A stretch of 64,000 nucleotides of DNA, taken from positions 230,136,467-230,200,466 of the forward strand of contig OX336388.2 of NCBI GenBank assembly GCA_946902985.2. The letters are read 5' to 3'. Below the pieces are notes generated by a model. It made no database searches. It was not told the origin of the DNA and saw only the letters and a list, made by a program, of their open reading frames with translations. Source of the DNA: Meconema thalassinum (lineage: Eukaryota; Arthropoda; Insecta; Orthoptera; Tettigoniidae). Of this stretch, positions 10,855 to 22,083 are shown piece after piece; position 1 is the stretch's first letter; each line of letters starts with the position of its first letter. The position numbers and the translations under genes are program-made.

Positions 10855-11146
10855 TATTGTGGTACATTTAACTCTTTATAGGGCAAACTATTTTTTCTAA
10901 TTTACAATTCAATTTTTTATTTACTTTTCCATTTCAGCTGTAATTTTTATTTTATTTATTATAATTTTAATTTTGATTTTAGTTAACATTGAATATTATT
11001 ATTATTTTTTTCAAATAAATTAAAAAAAAATCATTATGTTTATTTTTAATTTTATATTGTTTTAATTTTTAAATTTTATAATCTCAATTTTATTTAAATT
11101 TTTAGTGTGTTTTATTTTAATTTGTATATTTATGTTTTATTTTATT

Positions 11147-11640
11147 CGCCTCCGTAGCGTAGCGGTCAGCATGGTTAGCTGCCGCCCTGGAGGTCCTGGG
11201 TTCGATTGCCTGCTCTGCCACGAAATTTGAAAAGTGGTATGAGGATCGGAACGGGGTCTACTCAGCCTCGGGTAGTTCAAATGAGTAGAGGGGGTTCGAT
11301 TCCCACCTCAGCCATACTCGGAAGTGGTTTTCCGTGGTTTCCCACTTCGTCTTCGGGCAAATGCCGGGGTGGCACCAACTGTAAGGCCACGGCCGCCTCC
11401 TTACCTCTTCCTTGCCTAACCGTCCTAACCTTCCATTCCCTTCCCTCATGAGGCTCCTGTTCGCTTTGCAGTTGAGGCCGCCTGGGCGGGGCGCTAGTCC
11501 CGCCTCCCCAGTTGTGTCCCCTCCGTTTAGATGTTCCCAGCTTTAGGACACTGCCTGAAAGGGCGGTAGGGGTGAGTTCCCTCGATGAGTCCGTGGGAGC
11601 CACCACCCTGGAGGGTAAACTCGATTGTAAAAAATATATA
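11147..11640 (+). mobile_element. tRNA-derived SINE, long copy (family S3)
   Basis: The head GCCTCCGTAGCGTAGCGGTC supplies an A-box-like TAGCGTAGCGG, and GGGTTCGATTGCC supplies a B-box. A second GGTTCGATTCCC follows at about 11298. The body has GGTTTTCCGTGGTTTCCC and GGGCAAATGCCGGGGTGGC, shared with 43484-43755 and 24072-24262. It ends in an AT-rich tail. Pol III-type non-coding retroposon; short open frames on both strands are incidental. Confidence 0.75.
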
Positions 11641-12489
11641 TATTTTATTGTTAATTTTAATATTTTTGGTTATATTTAATAGTATTTTTAAATGCAGCAC
11701 TACAGTTCAAGGAGACAGATATAATATTTGCCTCTCAGAATTATTACATCTATAAGAAATGTTGTTGTAATTAGGCTGAAAGTTTCAACTATTAGCATCT
11801 TTGATGATAGCCCACAAACTCTTTTTATAGCAGGTGTTAACATATAGACCACTATCCTATAAAGAGTTAAAAGGAATAAACAACAACAACAGTCTCTCTC
11901 TCTCAATCGTTTTACGCCAGCCATGTTTATAAAAAGGCACACCAAAGAAAGTGCTCAAACCTTAATTTTCCCCTATTATTAAAATTTATGAAACCAAACC
12001 CTGAGGACTTGAACCGCTATAATTTTAACGTACTTTCAAATTAAGTAAAATTTAATTCTCACACACGGTTGTTTTGGGGGGTTGGGGGTAGAGTTGTGGG
12101 GAAATACAAGATGGGGCCAAAGAAAGGGAAAGGAAAAGACGTGCTCATTACGGTCATTAACAGCTTGTGGCCATTATTTTAATTATGATCCACATTAGCA
12201 TTGGTTCTCGTCTCATTAGAATACGGCTATTACAGAACAAACTAAGGCTACTCACTGACCACTTACTTTCTCCTTGCTTTTAGCATTAGGAAGCGCAAGA
12301 ATGCGCGTGTGTATTTTTCTATTAAAACAATCCTTGATGTAGGATGTGTTTGCTACTTACCAGTTATAAAGCAGTGGCTGAAAAATACAACACATATTTT
12401 GGATAGGAAATGTAAAAAAAATATTAATGACAATGAAAATGTTACAATGCTATCAAAATGTACTATCGATGATCTCGCTATGATATGAG
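11641..12489. other. AT-rich flank
   Basis: No gene seen. A short G-rich segment (12068-12100, runs of six, five and four G) is the only notable local feature. Confidence 0.45.
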
Positions 12490-13300
12490 AATTCCATTCC
12501 TCTTCCTTCCCTTCCCATCCTCTTTCTTCTCGTCCCATCCTCTTCCCACCCTCTTCCTTATCTTCCCATCCTCTTCTTTCCCTTCCCTTCCCTTCCCTTC
12601 TCTTCCCATCCTCTTCCCACCCTCTTCCTTCCCTTCCCAACCCCTTCCCTTCTCTTCCCATCCTCTTCCTTCTCTTCTCATCCTCTTCCCACCCTCTTCC
12701 TTATCTTCCCATCCTCTTCCCACCCTCTTCCTTCCCTTCCCATCCCCTTCCCTTCTCTTCCCATCCTCTTCCCACCCTCTTCCTTCTCTTCCCGTCCTCT
12801 TCCCACCCTCTTCCTTATCTTCCCATCCTCTTCTTTCCCTTCCCTTCTCTTCCCATCCTCTTCCCACCCTCTTCCTTCCCTTCCCATCCCCTTCCTTTCC
12901 CTTCCCACCCTCATCCTTCCCTTCCCATCCCCTTCCCTTCCCTTCCCTTCCCATCCTCTTCCTTCTCGTCCCATCCTCTTTCCACCCTCTTCCTTATCTT
13001 CCCATCCTCTTCCCACCCTCTTCCTTATCTTCCCATCCTCTTCTTTCCCTTCCCTTTCCTTCTCTTCCCATCCTCTTCCCACCCTCTTCCTTTCCTTCCC
13101 ATCCCCTTCCCTTCCCTTCCCATCCTCTTCCTTCTCTTCTCATCCTCTTCCCACCCTCTTCCTTGTCTTCCCATCCTCTTCCCACCCTCTTCCTTCCCTT
13201 CCCATCCCCTTCCCCTCTCTTCCCATCCTCTTCCCACCCTCTTCCTTATCTTCCCATCCTCTTCTTTCCCTTCCCTTTCCTTTACTTCCATTCCCCTCAC
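12490..13300. repeat. Homopyrimidine minisatellite, ~0.8 kb
   Basis: Almost pure C/T on the plus strand, built from 'cttcccatcctcttcccacc' and 'ctcttccttatcttcc' units in changing order. Long frames on both strands (Ser/Phe/Pro-rich one way, Gly/Glu/Lys-rich the other) come from the lack of stop codons in this composition and are not genes. Such tracts can form triplex DNA; that is general knowledge, not shown here. Confidence 0.9.
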
Positions 13301-13811
13301 TTCCCTCCCATTACTTCCTTTTCCTTCCTTTTATTTGCCATTCTTTTATTTCCTATTAATTCCTTCTCTTTCCTTCCTTTTCCACCCCTTATCTTCTTTT
13401 CTTTACTTTCCCGATAATTTCGATGTGTTCCCAGAGGTGCGGAACAACAAGTTCTTGACAGATGCCCAATATGGTTGTATTGTACACCTGACGTATTGAG
13501 TAAGTGCTGTAACGAGAGCCAAATTACTTGTCGAGAGCTGTACTTATGGATACAATCAGCTAAGTCCCACCCAGAGTAATAAAGTGCGCATCGACCGCTA
13601 ATATAAAGCATGCTCACTGGCTATTGACCTATTAAACTGCCCACACACTCGAGACTGAGCAATGGTAATCAATTTAAAAAAAAACACACAGTCAGAAAGT
13701 TTGGCCAAGTGGTTTACAGTTCACAGAAATGACCGCAGTAGCTATGCATGCTAAGGCCGATTCCCAATTCAGCCAATGGTTGACACGGGATACACCCAAT
13801 CTCCTAAGGAA
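13301..13811. other. Unassigned sequence
   Basis: CT-rich decay of the preceding array, then unique sequence. A weak tRNA-like A-box (TGGCCAAGTGG, about 13702) is not convincing. Confidence 0.4.
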
Positions 13812-14931
13812 ACAAGAAGTTGCGGAACAAATTAAAGAGCCTACTATTCTCGAAATGTAAGATTCATTCCAGTGATTAATCTATATGGACCTAATTAGAA
13901 TAATGACGTAATTGAGTTGGTAATATCGAAATTTCTAATTAGTTCGAAGTATAACTGGCATAATGTAGCCTAATAGAGCACTACAGTTGGCAGCGCTGGT
14001 GACTGAATATATTCTTAGTTCCATCTCTTAAGGTACAGAATACAAAATTTGGTTGAAGTCCAATGGATAGCATGGACGTTCCATGCAGTTAAACATTGGA
14101 TCTAACAGCACGCGTAAAATCATGTTGGCAACAATGTCATGCATGTATTGGTCAGAGATAATCTAAAATAATATGATCTATTGTTGTGCCAATTTTGAAT
14201 GCAATCCATTAGTTAGTATAGAAGTTACATGCATTTTAAAATTGGACCTATCAGCAGGCTTAGAATCATGTTGGCAGCACTGACGTATATTAGTTACTTC
14301 AAATTAATCTAGAATGCCAGGCACTATACGTGTGCAAGGTTTAGAGCTATTGGCTTGCATACTTTCGGATAAATTGATATTAGGGTAACAAAAATAGAGA
14401 CAGCATTTATTAACAGTTGGCACCCCTGGTTGCTCTTAAGAATACACATAATCATATCTATTATGGTACACATAGCACACACGAAATGTGATTGAATTCC
14501 AATTGATAGTGTAGAAGTTATATGCATTTAAAAATTGGACCTATCAGAAGGCTTAAAATTGTTTTGGCAACACTGTCATATATGTTCTTCTAAAATTTAA
14601 ACTGAAATAGTATCATCTACATGTGTGCCAATTTTGGAATAGCTCCCATGCTTACCTTCCAAGATATCCAACATGGAGCTCAAATATCTAGTGCGTTTTT
14701 TCAGCAGTTGGTAGCACTGACATAATTTTCAAATATGGGCTTGAGATATTCCGGTATACATCTTTACTCATACTAAATTTGGTTCCAATTGCCGGAACCG
14801 TTTATGAGTTGATGGGGGGGACACACACACAGCCAGACAGACAGGCAGAAGGACAGACAGATAGACACACACACAAACATTTTCCCGGATCGATCTCACA
14901 AGTCTAATTTTTCCTAATTTTTGCAAAATAT
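13812..14931 (-). mobile_element. Helentron-like non-autonomous element, family A copy 2
   Basis: Begins on the plus strand with ACAAGAAGTTGCGGAAC and AGAGCCTACTATTCTC, the reverse complement of the family-A 3' terminus. It runs to CCGGATCGATCTCACAAGTC at the other end. The outermost inverted repeat at the right is lost near 14931, where TGTGTG and then family-A head sequence in the opposite orientation follow. Confidence 0.65.
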
Positions 14932-14987
14932 GACTGGCTGTGTGTGTGTGTGTCCCTATCAACTCCTAAACGGCTGCAGCAATCGAA
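14932..14987 (+). repeat. Fragment of a family-A head
   Basis: 'gtccctatcaactcctaaa' and 'cggctgcagcaatcgaaacc' match the 5' region of family A (compare 15566-15606). It stops abruptly where a mariner fragment begins. Confidence 0.6.
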
Positions 14988-15225
14988 ACCAACACCTCTT
15001 TGCTCTTCGTTTGACGCCTCCATGTCACTGTTTGGAATGCAACTGGCAGCGTTGGACGATTGTTGCATGCTGCTACTCGCTTTGTATCTTCACGTGACGT
15101 GCACGCGTGCCCTCTAGCGAAGGGCTGTGGTCGGAACCACAACTCGTTACACACGCCACGATTAGCCCATGCCGTCATCGGTTTGCGCATTACAGCCTCC
15201 GGCTCGTTACTTATTGAACGCACCT
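14988..15225 (-). mobile_element. Mariner MITE right-end fragment
   Basis: Matches the right half of the mariner elements at 28720 and 37526, from the transposase N-terminus coding region to the end CTCCGGCTCGTTAC and GAACGCACCTTA. Its left end is truncated. It is followed by a TATATATATATA run. Confidence 0.8.
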
Positions 15226-15452
15226 TATATATATATATATATTCGCTCACATTCCTCTTCTCGTCAGTCCGTATAACCTACAAATTTTCCATGCACATAC
15301 GGTATAATAACCATGTAAGTGTTCCTAATGTTTATATATCCCACTTCTTTCTGACTTCTTATAATTTGTTTCTCATGTCTGTCTTATTCTTCTTTTTAGA
15401 TCACTGTTTCTACGTCAAGCTGCTTTCTTTTTATCAAGATTTATGTCTTTCA

Positions 15453-16842
15453 TTTTTAGCCTACTTTTCACATTTTGCAAAAATGAGGAAAAAGTAGACT
15501 TATGAGATCGATCCGGGAAAATGTGTGTCTGTCTGTCCTTCTGTCTGTCTGGCTGTGTGTGTGTGTCCCCCTATCAACTCCTTAACGGCTGCAGCAAACG
15601 AAACCAAATTTAGTATGAGTAAAGATGTATACCGGAATATCTCAAGCCCGTATTTGAAAATGTCAGTGCTACCAACTGTTGAAAAAACGCATTAGAAATT
15701 TGAGCTCCATGTTGGATATCATGGAAGGTATGCATGGGAGCTATTCCAAAATTGGCACACAGGTAGATAATACTATTTCAGTTTAATTTCCAGGAGGCCA
15801 TACCTGACAGTGTTGCCAAAATAATGTTAAGCCTTCTGATAGGTCCAATTTTTAAATGCATATAACTTCTACACTATTAATTGGATTTCAACCAAATTTT
15901 GTATGTAATATGTGTACGTAAGCAGATATGACTGAGTGTATTCTTAAGAGCCACCAGGCCTGCGAACTGTTAATAATTACTCCCTCTATTTTCTTCATCC
16001 AAATACCAATATATCTGAAAGCATGCAAGCCGACAGCTTTAAACTAAGCACACGTATAGTACCTGGCATTTTAGATTAATTTGGAGTAACTTATATACTT
16101 CAGTTCTACCAACATGATTCTAAGCCTGCTGATAGGCTCGATTTTTAAATACATGTAACTTCTATACTATCAGTTGGATTTCAACCAAATTTCGTATGTG
16201 CTAAGTGTAACATAACAGATATGACTATAAGTATTCTTAAGAGCAATCAGGACTGCCAGCTGTTATTAAATGCTGTCTATATTTTTTACCCTAATATCAA
16301 TATATCAGAAGGTATGCAAGCCAACAGCTCTATACTTTGCACATGTATAGCACCTGACACTCTAGATTAATTTGGAGCAATTAATATAAGTCAGTGCTGC
16401 CAACATGATTCTATGCTTGCTGATAGGTCCAATTTTAAAATACATGTTACTTCTGTACTAACAAATGGATTCCATCCAAAATTGACACAACAAGATATCA
16501 TAATATTTCAGATTATTTCTAACCAGCACACGCATGACATTGTAGCCAACATGCTTTTACGCGTGTTGTTAAATCCAATGTCTAACTGCACGTAACGTGC
16601 ACTGGACTTCAACCAAATTTTGTATTCCGTACCTTAAGAGATGGAACTAAGAATATATTCAGTCACCAGGGCTGCCAACTGTAGTGTTCTATTAGGCTAC
16701 ATTATACCAGGAATATTTCGAACTAATTAGACATTTCGATATTACCAACTTAATTTCGTCATTATTCTAGATAGGTTCATATACTGTAGAATAATCATTG
16801 GCATGAAAAGTAGGCTCTTTAGTTCGTCACAGAACTTCTTGT
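15453..16842 (+). mobile_element. Helentron-like non-autonomous element, family A copy 3 (full length)
   Basis: The left end TTTTTAGCCTACTTTTC is followed by the GACTTATGAGATCGATCC motif and a GTCTGTCTG/GTGTGTGT microsatellite. The interior holds repeated ~250-bp modules ('aggtccaattttaaatg', 'gctgccaacatgattct'). The right end is GAAAAGTAGGCT, AGTTCGTCACAGAACT and CTTCTTGT. This is the clearest single-copy 3' end of family A. Confidence 0.7.
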
Positions 16843-17282
16843 TTTATAACACATTGTAACAGATCTGAGTTTTATAATCTTTATGTTCGACCATGGCGAA
16901 ATGTAAATATTATACGTCGGAAAACTGCACTATTATGAGGCCCATTATAGAACATGTTTTCATTATGAAAAAGTTTCTCCACCAATCAGAGCTCAAGAAA
17001 CAGTTGTGTGACCAATTAGGTAAGGATCGCATCGAACCCGCGCTGAATACCACGGCTTCCTATTTTTAATTTTACTGCGTGACTAGTGCCATAGTGGGGT
17101 ATTCGAGGAGGCCATGGTCGAATACAAGGTATTCTCTGTGTCCCATGCGCTTTGGTGAAATCTGCACAGACATTTATGAATATTTAAGTTCGAACATAAA
17201 CAAGTTATAATTATCGTCGAACATAAACAGTCGTATGCAACTCGCCTATAATGGTAATTAAAACACTCGTGTGGAGAGTACG
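16843..17282. other. Unassigned sequence
   Basis: No gene or repeat recognised. Confidence 0.4.
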
Positions 17283-17995
17283 GATGGAAGTTCAACATCA
17301 GTAAATGTGAGATCCTGTTAACGAACAGGAAAAAGGACAGACCAATGAGTGGGATAACACTTGGAGGTGGACAGCTGAAGAAGGTGGATAGTCTCAAGTA
17401 CTTGGGAAGTATAGTGGAGGAAAATGGGAGAAATGACAAAGATATTACGGAACGTGGCAGACAGGCAGAATCATTAGGAGCTTAGTGTGGAATAAAGATG
17501 TCCCACAAAAAAGCAAGGAAGTGTTATACAGAAGCTACTATATCCCGATACTGACCTATGCTTCAGAAACGTGGACAATGAAGAAAAGAGACATAAGCAG
17601 AATACAGGCAGGTGAAATGAAATTCCTGCGAAGTAGGATCGGAGTAACAAGAAGAGACAGGGTGAGGAATGAAAAGGTCAGGGAAATGGTGAAAGAGGAG
17701 CCCTTGCAAGGTAGGATTGAGACATCAAGACTGAGGTGGTATGGACACTTAAAGAGAATGGATGAGAAGAAGATTCCCAAGAGGATACATGAGATGCAGA
17801 TGCAGAAGAAACGACCAAGGGGAAGACCAAGAGATAGATGGCTGAAAGGAGTGGAGGAATGTGTCAAGAAGAGAGGCGAGGACTGGACCAGAGTGACAGC
17901 GGAGGGGTGGTGGGAAGATAGGACTAAGTGGCGAGGCTTATGTTCCAAACAGACCCAGCCTGGGGCTGGAAACTGTACAAGATGATGATGATGTG
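17283..17995 (+). pseudogene. RTE-like LINE 3' relic
   Basis: The first part reads FNISKCEILLTN and LKYLGSIVEENGRND. A frame change and stop near 17470 follow, then a 166-codon open stretch (17485-17985) with YIPILTYASETWT, LRWYGHLKRM and KRPRGRPRDRWL, and WTRVTAEGWW near the end. These are conserved in the region after the reverse transcriptase fingers/palm of RTE-type LINEs. The catalytic FADD box is absent, so the copy is 5'-truncated. It ends in a short GATGATGATGATG tail typical of these elements. Confidence 0.8.
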
Positions 17996-18178
17996 TGGAA
18001 ATTATAAAACATACTCGTGTCTTAATTCTTCCCACTATAGGCTCGTTGCATAATGTACTATTAAGTGTCTTTCAGTCTTTAGACTGCTAGTATTTTAAGT
18101 AATTATTTTGATAACAACTTTTGATAAGGAAGGTTTTGTATGTAAGTCTTGCTTCTTTTCATATTTTATAATATAGCG

Positions 18179-18216
18179 CTGATGATGGTCGCAATGTGGC
18201 CAAAACCGGTACTGTG
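18179..18216 (+). ncRNA. Decayed hammerhead-like motif
   Basis: CTGATGA, one T, then GGTC (18187-18190) pairing with GGCC (18198-18201) and AAAACCGGTA. It resembles the motifs at 26039 and 40650, but the conserved G of GAAA is A and stem I does not pair well. It is probably inactive. Confidence 0.35.
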
Positions 18217-18262
18217 ATTAAAGCACAACTAGTTATTGACTTAAGGTTTCAACTTACTGAAT

Positions 18263-18587
18263 GAAAATGAAAATCCACAGCCTGCTTCCAGTCTCCGACC
18301 GGGTCAGGAATGGAATGAATGAAGCCTCCATCTAGCGGCGAGGATATGAACTGTGCCGGCTGCCGAGGCCTGACGCACTCCCCTGGGGCAATTATTAAAT
18401 CAATGACGGATGAAAAGAAATGATAGTGGAGAGTGTTGCTGGAATGAAATTTTGACGGTGTACCCGGAGTAAAAACCTGTCTGCCTCCGTTTTGTCCAGC
18501 ACAGATCTCACATGGAGTGACCGGGATTTGAACCACGGACCCAGTGGTGAGAGGCCGGCGTGCTGCCGCCTAAGCCACGGAGGCTCT
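18263..18587 (-). mobile_element. tRNA-derived SINE (family S1)
   Basis: On the minus strand it starts AGCCTCCGTGGCTTAGGCGG (A-box TGGCTTAGGCGG) and has B-box GGTTCAAATCC. Near-identical 12-bp flanks AACTTACTGAAT (18251-18262) and AACTTTCTGAAT (18588-18599) are the target duplication. Confidence 0.88.
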
Positions 18588-18599
18588 AACTTTCTGAAT

Positions 18600-19579
18600 A
18601 TCCATCCTAATTATTACATTATATTAATTTGGTGGTTAGAATAAAAAGATCAAGTATGGAAAGAGACTCAATAAATGTTAATACCATTGTATCTGTGGAA
18701 ACACTTCAGACAGAGAGGGTGTAAAAATGTCCCATCCTTTTATTACAGTATTTCGACACGTATGTAGATGCATTGCACTATATAAAATGATAATCGAATT
18801 GACAGATTGTCCAGGAGGACACTGTTATATATATATATATATTTGTGAGTAAATAATATGCTTTTGACTGCATAACAACACCACCAATGGATTACAGAGA
18901 AAAAACAGTAAATATCGTTCCTAGCGACATTAATCTGTGTGCGAAAGGGGGAGTATAAACTATTGCACGACAACAATAATGGCGTGAGTGAATGTGATAT
19001 TGGAATCAGTAGGTATGTGTGTATATTATCTGTAACCCATTAACAGCGAGCTGGGTAATGCTTTTAAAATCCTCCACTGGTATTGCCAAATATTTCTTTC
19101 TTTTGTATGTGTGTTTGGAAATACACTCATTGAAAAAAAAAACACCGAGAGAGAGCGACGGAGTGTTGAGCACAAAAAAAGAGGACACACACACACACAT
19201 GGACTGACGCACAGTGGAACAGAGGGTAACTGCCATTGGATTCCATTAACACTGCATTAATGAAGCTTTGACACGGCGATTGAATTAAACTGGCGATTAT
19301 ATCTATCTCCAATGGATATTGAGTGTTTGCACGAGGATCATGCTAACTTCGATATATATACAGTCAAACAAAAATAATGGTGCCACCACACTTTTTATTT
19401 ATTTTTACGTCGCACCCTCTCCCTTATACACCCACCCCCCAAACAAAGTACACGGTGTTTCGTTTAAAAATATACCGACATTATCGATGTATCACTGTGT
19501 AACTTCTATAGCCATTATCCTCGTATATGAAACTGTTATGACACATCATATTAATTGACAAGCCAACGTTTCACACTGG
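18600..19579. other. Unassigned sequence with microsatellites
   Basis: Contains a TATATATATATAT run (about 18829) and an ACACACACAC run (about 19187). No gene is recognised. Confidence 0.4.
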
Positions 19580-20028
19580 TTGGTTCCTCAGTTTAGGGGC
19601 TGCGACAACTTGGTCATGTAGCCCCGTGTACTTTGGGTGTGTGTAGAATCTGTCTGATAACTGGTGTTAATTGTGATGGCTGTATTAGTGTGTGTTATCT
19701 GTAATTCAGGTAAAGACTGCAGACGTTCAATTTTAAGTAGTTACTACATCTGCTACCGTCAACGACACCTAGCTGCAAACTTGGCTACTAGATGCCACCG
19801 CAACCGGCACCTGGCGTCGAACGTTGGAACTTAATAAAGTGATAATCAAATCTAAACATCAAATTTTGCTTCACACAATTGTAGTTAGTGGAAGGTTCTT
19901 TTACATGCCATTAATCGATTACATGAGCCCATCCGCTTTACTTCCCCTCCGAAGGAGGGATTTTAAACGCTCTTAAAAATATCTGACTACTTCGGTCGGG
20001 TTTGAACCCACTTGGGTTTGTCTTCAGC
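19580..20028 (-). mobile_element. tRNA-derived SINE (family S2)
   Basis: Minus-strand copy of the family at 42375 and 43767. The 3' part, which appears first on the plus strand, includes GGTTCCTCAGTTTAGGGGCTGC. The head end includes GGGTTTGAACCC. It diverges by many substitutions from the other copies. Confidence 0.75.
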
Positions 20029-20029
20029 T

Positions 20030-20367
20030 TGCCAATGTAACATTACCTTTGGAATTCTACTATCCTGCATCCTTTTCACAAGTCCAAACCATTGTTATCT
20101 TCCTTCTTCAACCAATTCTAGTACATTTATGTTAGCTGCATAATTTCTCTGATTCTCGTATTACTAATTTTATCCAATCTTGATTTTCTTGCCGCCCTCC
20201 TCCAATAATCCATCTCTGTTACTAATAATTTGTTTGCTTGCTGTCTGTTTAACGTCCAAGTTTCTGCTCCTTATAACAAACATGAAATGTAATTAAGTTT
20301 CTTAGTTTTTTTTAAATATTCCTGCTCCATAAAAAGAAATTTAATGCTCCAATCCTAGCCTCACTTA
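20030..20367 (-). pseudogene. LINE relic, 3' portion (split by a transposon)
   Basis: Minus-strand relic of an RTE-like reverse transcriptase region. It continues at 22084-22345 after the interruption by a PIF/Harbinger relic: the sequence just left of 20368 (CTCACTTA) joins to ACTCTTTTCTCAATTTC on the right. Confidence 0.65.
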
Positions 20368-20619
20368 TGCCCGTTGCTCACGGTAAAATTTTCCTTCAAA
20401 TTTATTGTACAATAATTTAATTTTATAAAATTTCTGTTTCTCACGGTCAAATTCAAGTTTTATAAAACCTTTGATAAAACATTCTATAAAATAGGACATG
20501 TTCTATTCTGTAAAATTAATTTTACGAAACGAACCAATCAGGGAAGCTGACATGAAGATGATGCTGGCGCCACGTGGTGAGAAGATTGTGAAGTTCGCTT
20601 GTAAACAAACACTTCGAAA

Positions 20620-20826
20620 ATGGCAGGCTCCGGCAGGACTAAGGAAGCTGTTAGTGTTTTACTGGACGAGTAACAGAAATATCAGTGTTTGTATGAGGTT
20701 AAAACGCCCATATATCACAATAGAAATACAAGAAGGAAGGCTGAAATCTCAATCGCCGAATATGTTTCACAAATTCGACCGAACAAAAGCCAGGCTGATG
20801 TGAAGGCGAAGATAAACGGGATTTGA
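20620..20826 (+). pseudogene. MADF/Myb-SANT-like domain relic
   Basis: A 69-codon reading frame with one in-frame stop (TAA at 20671-20673). Around the stop it reads TKEAVSVLLDE and QKYQCLYEVKTPIYHNRN, then ADVKAKINGI. This is the MADF pattern (W/Y-K-CLY-V-SP-YHNR...VK-KI--LRT) found in the accessory DNA-binding protein of Harbinger elements. Its place inside a TTA-flanked inverted-repeat element fits that role. It cannot make a full protein as it stands. Confidence 0.65.
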
Positions 20827-21152
20827 ACTCACTTGCAATCTTTACTTTTTATTTTAAAGGGTTTGTAACAGCCTATTTTGCTTTACTTGAAAATGTTATT
20901 TGAAGTAAAGAACAAAACGATTTCACATAGTAAGTGAATTCAAGCCGTTGATGTTAGTTCAGGTTATTAATTACTACTTTTATTTCAGGCAAATAGCAAT
21001 CGAAAATATCCACATAGTTTGTATACACACGTCTCTGTAGTGTCATGGAAAGATTTGTTAATTCAATTAGGGTTGTGAAAGCCATGCACAACCCGACGTG
21101 TAAAGACATGCCTCAACTCAAAGTTGGATGTTGCCCACGGCAGGTCGTATAT

Positions 21153-21154
<2 letters not shown>

Positions 21155-21185
<31 letters not shown>

Positions 21186-21412
21186 TTATTGGTTTTACAT
21201 CCCTTTTAACTACTGCTGCTTTTAGAGACACCGGGGTGCCGGAATTTTGGCCCGAAGGGGATCTTTAACGTGCCAGTAAATGTACTGACACGGCTCCCTC
21301 GCATTTGTGCACCCTCAAATGCCAGCTGACTGCGCCAGGATACGAACCTGCAACCTAGGGCCCAGCAAGCGAAAACGTTACCGCTGAGCCACGCAGCCAG
21401 TCCGGTCGATTA
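21155..21412 (-). mobile_element. tRNA-derived SINE (family S4)
   Basis: On the minus strand the head reads TGGCTCAGCGGTAACG (A-box) and GCAGGTTCGTATCCTGGC (B-box). The body has CACCCCGGTGTCTC-type sequence, and it finishes in an (ATT)n tail (plus-strand AATAATAATAAT from about 21155). It is nested in the Harbinger relic. Confidence 0.8.
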
Positions 21413-21450
21413 TGTCTCCAGATCCATAACATTCTTGATATAACTTACTT

Positions 21451-21460
21451 CTTATCTTTC

Positions 21461-21496
<36 letters not shown>

Positions 21497-21498
21497 TT
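21451..21498. repeat. (TTTC)n microsatellite
   Basis: About ten TTTC units with one TTTG. Confidence 0.9.
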
Positions 21499-21499
21499 C

Positions 21500-21672
21500 A
21501 ATGATGGTAGCAGTTTTTATCTAGGTTGTGGCGTTTGGTAGAGGTAAATCGTTTCTAAGGTCTTCAACAAAGAATAGTTCTATTATACTCTTTGATAATA
21601 ACAACGAGTTATAACTATACTCATACATTTAGGAGAAAGTAGGCTATATGTTCTTTACTGAACATCTTGTTT
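21500..21672 (+). mobile_element. Helentron-like 3' end fragment, family C
   Basis: Ends GGAGAAAGTAGGCT, then the hairpin ATGTTCTTTACTGAACAT and CTTGTTT. The same end occurs in reverse at 29943. Truncated on the left. Confidence 0.6.
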
Positions 21673-21673
21673 A

Positions 21674-21820
21674 AAACTGCTTTCCTCCATTCTTAGAAAA
21701 TTCCTATATGAAATCTTCTAACCTCAACTCATTTTCGACCAAGGACAGCATTCCTCTACTCTTCTCTTCTTTTTATCCATTCCCGAGTCCAGGACTTCCT
21801 AGCATTTCTTTTCTTCCTTT
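21674..21820 (-). pseudogene. Harbinger transposase N-terminal relic
   Basis: Minus-strand pieces read ARKSWTREWIKRREE, then ENELRLEDF, then NFLRMEESSF in shifting frames. This follows the conserved N-terminal pattern of PIF/Harbinger transposases (W-R-W--RR ... L--ELR-ED ... FLRM----F). Frameshifts and stops break it, and the catalytic domain is missing. Confidence 0.65.
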
Positions 21821-22083
21821 TTACCAATGTACGACATATAATTGTAGCTAAAGCAGCATTTAATGCAAGTTTTGCTTTGTTTGTCGGAGCCATACTCTCA
21901 AACCAATGTGTGTCGAACAGCTGATTCTTGGTTCAGAAGTTTATCGGTAGATGGCGATCCTGATACATCCACGGATTTTATAAAATAATTTTACCGTAGA
22001 CAACACAGCTTGCTTTCGTCAAATTTTTATAAAATTTGTTGTGAAATAAATTTTAAGAAACATTTTACCGTGAGCAACGGGCA

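Larger units (their letters stand above)
20368..22083. mobile_element. PIF/Harbinger-like transposon relic
   Basis: The ends TGCCCGTTGCTCACGGTAAA (20368) and its reverse complement (finishing GAGCAACGGGCA at 22083) are inverted repeats. TTA flanks the left end (20365-20367) and TTA lies one base outside the right end (22085-22087), in line with the 3-bp target of this superfamily. Inside are a MADF-like coding relic (plus strand, 20620) and an N-terminal Harbinger transposase relic (minus strand, 21674). A SINE and a Helentron-like end are nested within. It is not autonomous. Confidence 0.75.

Noticed and set aside
12485..13417. Long open frames on both strands (up to 310 codons)
   Set aside because: They come from stop-free pyrimidine/purine repeat units; composition is Ser/Phe/Pro or Gly/Glu/Lys only.
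13701..13790. Possible tRNA or SINE head (TGGCCAAGTGG)
   Set aside because: The B-box is degenerate and no SINE body follows.
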